Source: Bacteroidales bacterium
Lineage (GTDB): Bacteria; Bacteroidota; Bacteroidia; Bacteroidales; VadinHA17
Assembly (NCBI GenBank): GCA_016709865.1
Contig: JADJLX010000002.1
Coordinates: 744,001-808,000 of the forward strand
Length of the DNA: 64,000 bases
Direction of reading: 5' to 3'
Of the stretch, positions 43,082-51,343 are shown one piece after another. A program made the translations under genes and the position numbers. The notes below the pieces were generated by a model. The model did not search any database and was not told the origin of the DNA. It was given only the letters and a program-made list of their open reading frames with translations. How positions within the stretch are numbered: the stretch's first letter is position 1; every line of letters begins with the position of its first letter.

Positions 43082-43178
43082 TGTCGGGCCCTGCATCTGA
43101 TTTTCTTCGTTCGCCCCTGACCCTAAAGGGAGCGAAGAAAATCAATTTCACCCTTTAGGGCCGGGGCAAAAAATTGAT
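43082..43178. repeat. Composite palindromic repeat with alternative pairings
   Basis: TGATTTTCTTCG (43098-43109) pairs with CGAAGAAAATCA (43133-43144), and GCCCCTGACCCTAAAGGG pairs with CCCTTTAGGGCCGGGGC (43151-43167). The two stems overlap, so they exclude each other. It lies between the CCG protein gene and the acyl-CoA dehydrogenase gene of one operon. Confidence 0.7.
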
Positions 43179-43180
43179 TT

Positions 43181-43975
43181 TCATAATTCAAGTGATTGTG
43201 CAACTAATTCTGCAATATCTAAATTCTTAATTTCTTCTTCCCTGTTTTTATATTTCAGTCCGTCGGTAAGCATTGTCATGCAGAACGGACAGGCAGTGGC
43301 AATTACTTTAGGATCGGTTTTAAGGGCATCTTCCGTTCTTTCAATGAAGATCTCCTTATCACCCTTCTCAGCCTCTTTGAACATCTGAGCACCACCTGCG
43401 CCGCAGCAGAGAGCAAAGCTTTTATTGCGGTGCATCTCAACCACACTGCCGGTAAGCTTATTAAGTATCGCACGCGGCTCATCGTAGATATCGTTTGCTC
43501 TTCCCAGGTAACAGGGATCGTGGTAGGTTATCCTGATGTTCTTAAGAGAAGTTGTATCGATCTTCAGTTTACCCTCTTCAATATTCCTGTTAATGAACTG
43601 AAGGTAGTTTATAACTTCATAGCTACCGCCAAGATCGGGGTATTCGTTTTTGAAAATATTAAAGCAATGAGGGCATATTGTGATGATCTTCTTTACTTCA
43701 TACATCTTAAAGGTCTCAATAACCTGAAGAGCCTGCATCTGGTAGAGCATTTCATTTCCGGCCCTTCTTGCAGGATCGCCGGTACATGTCTCTTCCTTAC
43801 CTAGTACTGCATAACTGACATTCAGATGTGCAAGGATCTTTGCAAAAGCCCTGACAACCTTTTTATATCTGTCGTCGAAAGCACCTGCACAACCTACCCA
43901 GAACAGGTATTCGGGTTTAACCCCTTTGGCAAAGAGATCAGACATTACAGGTACTTCTATTTTCCGGGTTTCCAT
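43181..43975 (-). CDS. CCG-domain (Fe-S)-binding protein, HdrB/HdrD-like
   Basis: The 264-residue protein carries two CCG modules. The first is represented by FWVGCAGAFD, ETCTGDPARRAGNE and ITICPHCFNIFKNEYP. The second is YHDPCYLGR, FALCCGAGG and ATACPFCMTML. Such modules hold non-cubane [4Fe-4S] clusters in heterodisulfide reductase, GlpC and lactate utilisation proteins. With the upstream membrane Fe-S protein it reconstitutes the layout of an ETF:menaquinone oxidoreductase, split over two polypeptides. It is separated from that gene by about 80 bases of repeat. Confidence 0.9.
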   Translation of the reverse strand: METRKIEVPVMSDLFAKGVKPEYLFWVGCAGAFDDRYKKVVRAFAKILAHLNVSYAVLGKEETCTGDPARRAGNEMLYQMQALQVIETFKMYEVKKIITICPHCFNIFKNEYPDLGGSYEVINYLQFINRNIEEGKLKIDTTSLKNIRITYHDPCYLGRANDIYDEPRAILNKLTGSVVEMHRNKSFALCCGAGGAQMFKEAEKGDKEIFIERTEDALKTDPKVIATACPFCMTMLTDGLKYKNREEEIKNLDIAELVAQSLEL

Positions 43976-43984
43976 TTTTAATCT

Positions 43985-44056
43985 AGTTTCCTTTAGTTAC
44001 ACAGAGTTACACAGAGGCCTTCGACTAGTTCAGGCTGACAAAGAGTTACACAGAGA
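43985..44056. repeat. GTTACACAGAG direct repeats with embedded palindromic fragment
   Basis: Three copies of GTTACACAGAG (from 43996, 44006 and 44045) flank GGCCTTCGACTAGTTCAGGC, a piece resembling another dispersed repeat. It occupies the space between two genes of the etf operon. Confidence 0.65.
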
Positions 44057-45376
44057 TTAAATAACATTTATTTCTAAATCCTTAGTCCAGTTCAACCTAT
44101 CCTCAGCGGAGTACTGCCAGGGAGCTCCGTTATTCTCAATATTATTAAAAACAGCTTTGAGTTCACCGGGTGCAGAGGCTTCTTCCATTACGAGGTACCT
44201 TCTCATATCAACAATGAGAGTAGGATGATTGATGTTTATAGGACACTCTTTTGCACAGGCGTTGCATGTAGTGCATGCCCAGAGTTCTTCCTCCGATATG
44301 AAATCTCTCAGAAGAGACCGGTTATCATTAAAATCCCTTCCGTTCTTAACCATAAGTGGTCCTTTTTCCTTCATCCTGGCTCTGAGATCCATCATAATCT
44401 TCCGCGGAGATAGTTTCTTGCCGGTAAGATTGGCAGGACAGACAGAAGTACACCGACCGCATTCTGTGCAGGCCAGAGAATCGAAATAGTTTTTCCACGA
44501 AGCGTCCTCTGCATCCTTAACACCGAAACGCTCAACAGGCATATCAGCAGGAGCTGCTGCAAAGGCTGTATTGGGATCGAGCATAAGCTTCACCTCTCTT
44601 GTAATGCTGTCCATGTTAGGGAGTTTACCGAGCGGTTCCAAACGGGAAAGAAATACGTTTGGCACCGACATGAAGACATGGAAATGCTTGGAGTAAGGCA
44701 GGTAGTTTGCAAATATGAATATCAGCAAAATATGTGACCACCATGAGGCTTCATATAATAATTTAAAAGCATGTTCGGAAAGTGTAGGCACCACGCTGAG
44801 CAGGATTCCTGCAACAGGATAGATGCCTTCGACAGGTTCACCTGTTACATTCTGATGACCAAGATAGCCCAGGTTCATTGTGAGGAGGGAGATCATCAGC
44901 AGCAGGATTAGCGAAAGAGAGATATTTGCGTCGCGGTGCGACCGTTTTTTCATTTCAATTCCTTCAAATCTTCTGATATGAAAGAAGAGACGGCGTGAAA
45001 GGAAAATTAAGATTGAGACTGCAATAAGTAAAGCAAATAAATCGCCTGAAGCCATCAGAAAATCATATACAGGTCCGAGGAATTTAAGAACTCTCTCAGT
45101 ACCTGTAAGGCCATCTATCACCATTTCGATGCTTCCGAATATTATCAGACAGAAACCCCAGAATACTAGTGCATGAATGAATCCAAGTACAGGCATACGG
45201 AAGATCTTTGTCTGTCCGAAGGCCACATTCATCATAACCCCGAATCTTTTCCAAAGATCCTTAACAGGAAATGCCGGTCTGGTGAATCTGAAATAGCTTA
45301 TGATTCTTCTTACCGTAAAAGCAAAAACTCCCAGGGTAATCAGAAGTGCAATGGCAAAAATTATCTGCTTAGTCAT
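44057..45376 (-). CDS. Membrane-bound Fe-S oxidoreductase, ETF:menaquinone oxidoreductase-like subunit
   Basis: This 439-residue protein has about six membrane helices (residues 5-25, 65-90, 107-130, 148-170, 185-205, 211-230) resembling a NarI/cytochrome b domain. A cytoplasmic part follows with two [4Fe-4S] motifs, CTECGRCTSVCPANL and CTTCNACAKECPINI. It probably takes electrons from EtfAB via the adjacent CCG protein and reduces menaquinone. Its stop is one base from the etfA gene's neighbour boundary (etfA begins the adjoining unit upstream), confirming cotranscription. Confidence 0.88.
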   Translation of the reverse strand: MTKQIIFAIALLITLGVFAFTVRRIISYFRFTRPAFPVKDLWKRFGVMMNVAFGQTKIFRMPVLGFIHALVFWGFCLIIFGSIEMVIDGLTGTERVLKFLGPVYDFLMASGDLFALLIAVSILIFLSRRLFFHIRRFEGIEMKKRSHRDANISLSLILLLMISLLTMNLGYLGHQNVTGEPVEGIYPVAGILLSVVPTLSEHAFKLLYEASWWSHILLIFIFANYLPYSKHFHVFMSVPNVFLSRLEPLGKLPNMDSITREVKLMLDPNTAFAAAPADMPVERFGVKDAEDASWKNYFDSLACTECGRCTSVCPANLTGKKLSPRKIMMDLRARMKEKGPLMVKNGRDFNDNRSLLRDFISEEELWACTTCNACAKECPININHPTLIVDMRRYLVMEEASAPGELKAVFNNIENNGAPWQYSAEDRLNWTKDLEINVI

Positions 45377-45377
45377 A

Positions 45378-46343
45378 TTATTTTTTAGCTTTTACAGCTT
45401 CAACAAGTTTTGGAAGAACCTTCATAGCGTCGCCGACAATACCATACTGGGCTGCTTCAAATATCGGAGCATCCTTATCTGTATTTATTGCGACAATATA
45501 TTTGGAAGAGCTTATACCTGCAAGATGCTGTGTGGCACCTGAGATTCCAAGAGCGATATAGAGGTTTGGTGCAATGATCTTGCCTGTCTGACCAGTATGC
45601 TCATCATGAGGTCTCCAGCCTTCGTCTGATACAGGACGGGAGCATGCAGTTGCAGCTCCAAGAAGTGAAGCAAGTTCAACAAGTGATGACCAGTTATCGG
45701 GCGATTTCATACCTCTTCCGCCGGATACAACTACGTCGGCATCGGTCAATAAGATCTTGCCTGTCTGTTTCTGAACATCCTTCACAACTGTTTTAAGAAG
45801 CGAACCGTCAATTGCGATATTTACATTCTCTACAGTGGCGTTATTGGCTGTCTCAACCAGATCGAAGGAGTTCTGGGCCAGTGTTAATATTTTAACAGGA
45901 GATTTGATTACAAGGTGAGCGTAAGCATTTCCAGAGTAAGTTCTTTTATATACAGTAAAAGGATTAAGATTCAGAGGCAGCTTGCTTACACCTGAACCCA
46001 CACCTGCTTTAAGTCTTACGGCCAAACGGGGAGCAATTGCTTTTCCTGTGTTATTGTTTGATATAACTATTACTGAGGAATTTTCCTTTGAGGCAATATC
46101 GGAGATTACACTTGTATAAGCCTGGTTATCGAGCGAAGCCAGCTGATCGCTGGTAACACTGATGATTTTGGCTGCGCCATAATTTCCAAGTTTCTTAAGT
46201 TCGGTTTCATCAACCTTTCCTATAGAGACTGCTGTAACAGCTGAACCCATCATTTTTGCAATTCCGGCTGCATATGAAACGAGTTCGAAGGATAGTTTCT
46301 TAAATTTTCCGTCCCAATTCTCGGTATATACTAGTACTGACAT
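45378..46343 (-). CDS. etfA: Electron transfer flavoprotein subunit alpha
   Basis: The 321-residue alpha subunit carries the FAD-binding C-terminal domain: DVVVSGGRGMKSPDNW, AATACSRPVSDEGWRPHDEH, HTGQTGKIIAPNLYIALGIS and GATQHLAGISSSKYIVAIN. The N-terminal Rossmann-like domain spans about 1-190. It accepts electrons from acyl-CoA dehydrogenases (41271-43049 and perhaps 18939-20102). It lies between etfB (32 bases upstream) and the membrane Fe-S protein gene (1 base downstream). Confidence 0.96.
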   Translation of the reverse strand: MSVLVYTENWDGKFKKLSFELVSYAAGIAKMMGSAVTAVSIGKVDETELKKLGNYGAAKIISVTSDQLASLDNQAYTSVISDIASKENSSVIVISNNNTGKAIAPRLAVRLKAGVGSGVSKLPLNLNPFTVYKRTYSGNAYAHLVIKSPVKILTLAQNSFDLVETANNATVENVNIAIDGSLLKTVVKDVQKQTGKILLTDADVVVSGGRGMKSPDNWSSLVELASLLGAATACSRPVSDEGWRPHDEHTGQTGKIIAPNLYIALGISGATQHLAGISSSKYIVAINTDKDAPIFEAAQYGIVGDAMKVLPKLVEAVKAKK

Positions 46344-46375
46344 ATCGTAGTGAATTTCTGTTTTAAAACTTATGA

Positions 46376-47125
46376 TTAAATAACTTTAGCCTCATTCTGA
46401 AGAAGCTCAATCAGTTGTGCTGCATTGTCAGCATCGATATACTTACAGGCAGCTCTCGGGGCGGGTTTTTCAAATACCACCACCTGGGTAAGAGGCTCAG
46501 TTGCCAGAGGTTCAATCAGTTTCACAGGTTTTGTACGGGCCATCATAATTCCGCGCATTGCTGCAATCCTCGGTTCTTTGGCGATACCTTTCTGAACAAC
46601 CGCAACGAATGGGGCGGGTACAGTTACAACTTCTTTTCCGCCGTCGATCTCGCGGGTAAGTACAGGTTGTCCGTTTTCTATTTTAATTCCTGAAACAGCA
46701 GATACAGAAGGGATTCCCAGGAATTCCGAGACCATACCTCCCACCACAGAACCATTATAGTCGCTCGACTCAATACCGCACATTATAATATCGAACTGTT
46801 CCTTTTTAACCACCTCAGCTATCTGGGAAGCGACATACCATGCATCAGCTGATTCGCCGTTTACCCTTATCGCATCGTCGGCTCCGATAGCAAGAGCTTT
46901 ACGGATGGTGGGTTCTGAAGAAGCAGGACCAACATGTACAACAGTGACAGATTTTACGCCACTTGCAGCGTCATCTTTTAGTTCGAGTGCACGGGTAAGA
47001 GACAATTCGTCCCATGGGTTGATTACCCACTGAATACCGGTAGTGTCGATTGCGGCATTTCCTTCGGCAAATTTGATCTTTGTCGTTGTGTCGGGAACGT
47101 TACTGATACAAACCAGAATTTTCAT
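46376..47125 (-). CDS. etfB: Electron transfer flavoprotein subunit beta
   Basis: The 249-residue partner of EtfA begins MKILVCISNVPDTTTKI and has VINPWDELSLTRALELKD and CGIESSDYNGSVVGGMVSEF, typical of the beta subunit. The loop ITREIDGGKEVVTVPAPFV corresponds to the region facing the dehydrogenase. It is the first gene of the operon and has a textbook promoter. Whether the pair is bifurcating (extra FAD in beta) cannot be decided with confidence. The non-bifurcating role with a membrane quinone reductase fits the neighbours. Confidence 0.95.
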   Translation of the reverse strand: MKILVCISNVPDTTTKIKFAEGNAAIDTTGIQWVINPWDELSLTRALELKDDAASGVKSVTVVHVGPASSEPTIRKALAIGADDAIRVNGESADAWYVASQIAEVVKKEQFDIIMCGIESSDYNGSVVGGMVSEFLGIPSVSAVSGIKIENGQPVLTREIDGGKEVVTVPAPFVAVVQKGIAKEPRIAAMRGIMMARTKPVKLIEPLATEPLTQVVVFEKPAPRAACKYIDADNAAQLIELLQNEAKVI

Positions 47126-47206
47126 CTAATCGTTGATATTAGTTATTTAACTTATCCTAAAAGGATTAACAGATTTAATCATAGCAAATTTGAACCTATG
47201 AGGCGG

Positions 47207-47237
47207 CAAATATAATAATTTATGATTCACAATCAAA
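47207..47237 (-). promoter_or_regulatory. Promoter of the etfBA operon (TTTG - 19 bases - TATATTTG)
   Basis: The minus strand has TTTG (47237-47234), 19 bases, and TATATTTG (47214-47207), matching the full Bacteroidota consensus. The leader to the etfB ATG is about 75 bases. Confidence 0.75.
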
Positions 47238-47388
47238 TCTTAAAAATATCATGTTTTAAGGATGTTCGAAAGCAAATATGATTATATGTACCTTAAATAG
47301 AGGACAATAATAAAAATAGAAACAATTTGAATTTGCTATGGTCGAAACACTCGTTAAAAGGTTTTTAATCACATGTGGTAATTGAATC

Positions 47389-47587
47389 CCTGCAAAATCT
47401 ATGAGATTCCTCGCTGACGCTCGGAATGACAGAGCTTTAGGTGGAACGGGGGGAAAAGAAATGGCGATTCGCTGAAAATACCAGACCTTTCGAATTTATC
47501 TTGCGAATCGCCATTTCTTTTCCCTTTTAAACCCCATAAAGGACTGTCATCCTGAGCGATAGCGAAGGATCTCCTGAATTCAGCAGG
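47389..47587 (+). repeat. Nested-palindrome intergenic element, copy 2
   Basis: It has the same design as 7940-8137: ends CCTGC...GCAGG, outer imperfect arms (GAGATTCCTCGCTGACGCTC from 47403; CTGTCATCCTGAGCGATAGC from 47544) and a perfect 22-bp inner inverted repeat (47451-47472 with 47503-47524) around a 30-base loop. The inner arms are almost identical to copy 1 while the loops differ. Together with the etfB promoter it accounts for most of the 569-base gap 47126-47694; the remaining stretches show nothing recognisable. Confidence 0.85.
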
Positions 47588-47694
47588 AACTCCGGTTTTG
47601 AAGAAGGTAAAATATTTCGTTTTATAACTGTCAATAATTTATTTAGATATAAATTCGCACTTCGATAAATTATCAACTTTTGGAAAGGTAAAAA

Positions 47695-48618
47695 TTGAGT
47701 AAAAATTTCAAAGTATATAGCGCTGTTGTACTGTCGATGATCTTCTGGTCATTTTCATTCATATGGTTTAAAGAGGCGAATAAGACCTTCCACCCTATCA
47801 CAATTGTGTTTATAAGACTTGTTTTTTCAGTAGTTCTGCTCACTACCTTTCTGATTGTCACAAAAAACTTTATGAAGATCAGGAAGCAGGACAGGAAGCT
47901 CTTTCTGATGCTGGCACTGTTTGAACCCTTCTTTTATTTCCTCGGGGAGAGTTTCGGACTCACTTATGTTTCAGCAACAGTCTGCTCTGTACTGATTTCC
48001 ACAATACCAGTCTTCGCAACTATCGGAGCCTGGCTAATCTTTAAAGAGAGGCTGAAGGCAATCAATTACGCCGGGATTATTCTCTCATTCGTAGGAGTAC
48101 TTGTTTTTATTCTTAACCGCGACGGCAGCATTTCATTTAATATAAAAGGTCTTGGATTGCTCCTTCTTGCAGTAATCTCTGCGGTAGGGTATAACCTTAC
48201 ACTGAGCCGCCTTGTTGGTTATTATACTCCTGTATATATAGTTAATGTACAGAACATTATCGGGGCTGTCCTTTTCCTTCCTTTGTTCCTGATTCTCGAC
48301 TTTAAACATTTCACAACTACCCCGTTCACATTTGAAATGTTCAGACCTATAATTGAACTGGCACTTTTTGCATCATGCGGCGCTTTCATTCTTTTTGCCT
48401 ACTCAGTTAAGAATATGGGTGTCACAAAAGCCAATGTTTTTTCAAACTGCATACCACTTTTCACAGCACTGTTCTCATTCATTATTCTGGGAGAAAATCT
48501 TACTGTTCAGAATATTATAGGGATGGCGATTGTTATAACCGGACTATTCCTTTCACAGATGAATGGCAGGAAAAAGAGTATTGACGAGGCCCTGATTCTC
48601 ACCGGAAAAACAGCTTAA
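47695..48618 (+). CDS. DMT superfamily (EamA) transporter
   Basis: The 307-residue inner-membrane protein has ten hydrophobic helices arranged as two EamA repeats (about 8-140 and 155-295), with the repeat-end motif FKERLKAINYAGIILSFVGV in the first half and LGENLTVQNIIGMAIVITGL in the second. It is an exporter of amino acids or metabolites, with unknown substrate. The start codon is TTG (47695), preceded by GGAAAGG; no ATG lies upstream, and the next ATG would remove part of the first helix. It stands alone downstream of the repeat element. Confidence 0.88.
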   Translation: MSKNFKVYSAVVLSMIFWSFSFIWFKEANKTFHPITIVFIRLVFSVVLLTTFLIVTKNFMKIRKQDRKLFLMLALFEPFFYFLGESFGLTYVSATVCSVLISTIPVFATIGAWLIFKERLKAINYAGIILSFVGVLVFILNRDGSISFNIKGLGLLLLAVISAVGYNLTLSRLVGYYTPVYIVNVQNIIGAVLFLPLFLILDFKHFTTTPFTFEMFRPIIELALFASCGAFILFAYSVKNMGVTKANVFSNCIPLFTALFSFIILGENLTVQNIIGMAIVITGLFLSQMNGRKKSIDEALILTGKTA

Positions 48619-48657
48619 TACTATTAAAGAGTCATCGCACGTTAAGGTAAATCATAC

Positions 48658-48665
48658 TATATTTG
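48658..48665 (+). promoter_or_regulatory. Candidate -7 element (TATATTTG) of porQ-cmk-ispH
   Basis: TATATTTG fits TAnnTTTG and lies 16 bases before the porQ ATG at 48682, predicting a very short leader. The -33 region is not recognisable. Confidence 0.5.
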
Positions 48666-48681
48666 CTGTGTATTGAAACAA

Positions 48682-49711
48682 ATGAGAAAGAAAGTACTTA
48701 ATCTGATATTTTTAAGTCTCATTATCTCTCCTCTCTACTCACAGACAGGCGGCGATAATGTCTATGAGTTTCTCAATCTGACACATTCAGGACTGGTATC
48801 ATCCCTTGGCGGAACAAATGTTTCGCTTAGAAGGGAATAATCTCAATATGGCTTATCATAATCCGGCCCTCCTGAATTCAAAGATGAATAATGCACTTGC
48901 ACTAAACTATGTAAATTATTTTGCCGGGATAAATTTCGGTCTGGCAATGTACTCACATACATACCCGGGAGTGGGAAACTTTGCTGCCGGCATGACCTAC
49001 CTTAACTATGGTTCCTTTACCGAAACAGATGCGTCGGGAGTGATTACCGGTGACTTCAGTGCTGCCGAATATGCCTTCTCCCTGATGTACTCGAGGCATA
49101 TTGATTCACTTTTTACAATTGGAGTGAATTTTAAACCTGTACTATCACATCTTGAAAATTATACTTCATTTGGATTTGCATTTGATATCGGAGCCTCCTG
49201 GCATAACACAAGTAATCTTTTCTCAGCAGGGATGGTAATAAGGAATGCCGGTTTGCAGCTGACATCATATGCCGGCGAGGAGCGTCAGAAATTGCCTTTT
49301 GAGGTTCAGGCAGGGATCTCACAAAGACTGGCCCATGCTCCGTTCCGGTTCTCACTGACACTTAAGCACCTGGAGAAATATGATCTTACACATGATTATA
49401 CAGAACCCGGGGCAACAGTTACTGAAAAATCAAAATCATCAGAGATAGCAGAGAACATAATGAGGCATGCAGTTGTTGGAGTTGAACTGATACCTCATAA
49501 AAACTTTTATTTCAGTGCAGGTTACAACTATCAGAGAAGGAGAGAATTGCAGGTTGACTCAAAAGTTTCAACTGTTGGATTGTCGTGGGGATTTGGAATC
49601 AACACCTCGTGGATGGATATTGAATTTGGAAGGGCTACCTATCACCTTGCAGGTTCATCCACTCACCTTTCACTAATTTTACGACCAGATAAAATCTATA
49701 GAAAAAGATGA
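48682..49711 (+). CDS. porQ: Type IX secretion system protein PorQ, interrupted by a one-base frameshift
   Basis: From the ATG at 48682 the frame encodes a signal peptide and GGDNVYEFLNLTHSGLVSSL, GGTNVSLRRE, then a stop at 48838. The adjacent frame continues as EGNNLNMAYHNPALLN through to 49711. Joined, they give about 342 residues, the normal PorQ size, with the family's L-x-G-G...NPALL start and a beta-rich body. One surplus base lies between about 48824 and 48837 (sequence CTTAGAAGGG). PorQ belongs to the accessory machinery of T9SS cargo attachment. It overlaps cmk by ATGA. A sequencing error is the simplest explanation. Confidence 0.85.
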
Positions 49712-50403
49712 ACAAAAGGCTTATAATAGCAATAGACGGTTATTCATCGTGCGGGAAGAGCACTTTTGCCAAATCGGTGGCGAAGGAACTGAACTACATT
49801 TTTATCGACAGCGGAGCAATGTACAGGGCAGTAACCCTCTATAGCATGCGTCATAACTACATCAATTCCAATGAGGTAAATGTACCGGCAATAGTGGCTG
49901 AAGTAAAAAATATTTACATAGATTTTATATATAATCCGGATATAGAAGGATATGAAACCTTTCTTAACTCTGAGAATGTTGAAAAAGAGATAAGAAGCAT
50001 GGATGTCTCAGCCCATGTAAGCCGCATCAGTCAGATCTATGAGGTAAGGGCCAGACTTGTTGAGCTGCAGAGAGAGATTGGGATCGCAAAGGGGATTGTT
50101 ATGGATGGAAGAGATATCGGTACTGTTGTGTTTCCTGATGCTGATATCAAGATCTTCATGACGGCTTCGGTTGATATAAGGGCTAAACGAAGGTTTGATG
50201 AACTTAAAGCTGCAGGTGTGACAGTTGATTTTGAAGAGATCAAAAGGAATATTGTTGCACGCGATATTGCCGATGAGAACCGCGATATAAGTCCTCTCAG
50301 GAGAGCAGACGATGCTATCGTTCTTGATAACAGCAGAATGACTGTTGAAGAGCAGATGGTATGGATAAAAAAGATAATCGACAGCAAAAGGAATGGTAGT
50401 TGA
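49708..50403 (+). CDS. cmk: (d)CMP kinase
   Basis: The 231-residue enzyme phosphorylates CMP and dCMP. It has the P-loop AIDGYSSCGKSTFAKSVA, FIDSGAMYRAVTLYS, MDGRDIGTVVFPDADIKIFM and the lid region RRADDAIVLDNSRM. It is translationally coupled to porQ (ATGA overlap) and overlaps ispH by 11 bases. The porQ-cmk-ispH order is one I recall from other Bacteroidota. Length is normal. Confidence 0.96.
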   Translation: MNKRLIIAIDGYSSCGKSTFAKSVAKELNYIFIDSGAMYRAVTLYSMRHNYINSNEVNVPAIVAEVKNIYIDFIYNPDIEGYETFLNSENVEKEIRSMDVSAHVSRISQIYEVRARLVELQREIGIAKGIVMDGRDIGTVVFPDADIKIFMTASVDIRAKRRFDELKAAGVTVDFEEIKRNIVARDIADENRDISPLRRADDAIVLDNSRMTVEEQMVWIKKIIDSKRNGS

Positions 50404-51268
50404 GATCGACAGCAAATCGGGATTCTGCTTCGGAGTTCAGAATGCAGTTGAAATAGCCGAGGAAGCTCTCCTGAAAGGTGAGAAGGTTTTTTCACTTGGC
50501 CCTATTGTGCACAACGACAAAGAGGTTGAAAGACTGGCAACTCTCGGACTTGTATCAATCAACCATGAGCAGTTCAGAAATCTGCGCGACAGCAAAGTAC
50601 TTATCAGAGCTCATGGTGAACCACCTGAGACTTATATGATAGCAGAGAATAACAATATAACTATCATTGAGGCTACCTGTCCGATTGTAAAGAAGCTTCA
50701 GTCGAGGATTAAGGATTCGTGGCAGAAGATCAGGGAAAGCAAAGGGCAGGTTGTGATATTCGGAAAAGCAGGGCATGCAGAAGTTGTAGGACTCCTCGGA
50801 CAGATAAACAATGAAGGGATACTGGTTTCCTCACCGTCAGATATTGAAAGGATAGATGTGAAAAGGCCTGTTTACCTCTTCTCTCAGACAACAATGGGAG
50901 TAAAAGAATATGACATATTTAAGGAGGCTCTCCTCGCTAAAATGACTGAAGCAGGAGTTGCTGATCCGGATAAAAACCTGATTGTCAACAAAACAATTTG
51001 CGGGCAGGTATCAAACAGAGAGCCTCATCTGAGGACATTTGCAGCATCGCACGATACAATTATATTTGTCAGCGGCAAAGAGAGTTCAAACGGGAAGATG
51101 CTGTTTTCGGTGTGTAAGGAGGTCAATCCTGATTCCCATTTTGTTTCTTCGCCGGAGGAGTTAGATCTTTCCTGGTTCACAGGGAAAAAATCGGCGGGAA
51201 TCTGCGGAGCGACTTCAACTCCCAAATGGCTTATAGAAAACATACGGGATATCATTTCAAACATCTGA
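50393..51268 (+). CDS. ispH: 4-hydroxy-3-methylbut-2-enyl diphosphate reductase
   Basis: This 291-residue [4Fe-4S] enzyme catalyses the last step of the MEP pathway, giving IPP and DMAPP. The three cluster Cys are in SKSGFCFGVQNA, IEATCPIVKK and NKTICGQVSNRE. Substrate-binding His residues lie in LGPIVHN, IRAHGEPPE and GKAGHAEVVG, and the C-terminal GATSTPKWLIE is typical. Its presence shows that the organism very probably runs the MEP pathway although a mevalonate operon lies at 20168-24411. It uses an ATG inside the end of cmk. Confidence 0.95.
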   Translation: MVVEIDSKSGFCFGVQNAVEIAEEALLKGEKVFSLGPIVHNDKEVERLATLGLVSINHEQFRNLRDSKVLIRAHGEPPETYMIAENNNITIIEATCPIVKKLQSRIKDSWQKIRESKGQVVIFGKAGHAEVVGLLGQINNEGILVSSPSDIERIDVKRPVYLFSQTTMGVKEYDIFKEALLAKMTEAGVADPDKNLIVNKTICGQVSNREPHLRTFAASHDTIIFVSGKESSNGKMLFSVCKEVNPDSHFVSSPEELDLSWFTGKKSAGICGATSTPKWLIENIRDIISNI

Positions 51269-51288
51269 TTAACAGAGAGCTTCCGTCA

Positions 51289-51320
51289 TTTGTAAGGCAA
51301 AATAATTAGTATTACCTTTG
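51289..51320 (+). promoter_or_regulatory. Promoter of pfkA (TTTG - 20 bases - TACCTTTG)
   Basis: TTTG (51289-51292), 20 bases, then TACCTTTG (51313-51320) gives both consensus boxes at correct spacing, 23 bases before the pfkA ATG. Confidence 0.75.
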
Positions 51321-51343
51321 CGCCTTGTAATTATTAATAAAAT

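Noticed and set aside
43430-43804. Plus-strand open frame of 124 codons
   Set aside because: It is a shadow of the CCG-domain protein on the minus strand, which has intact cluster motifs.
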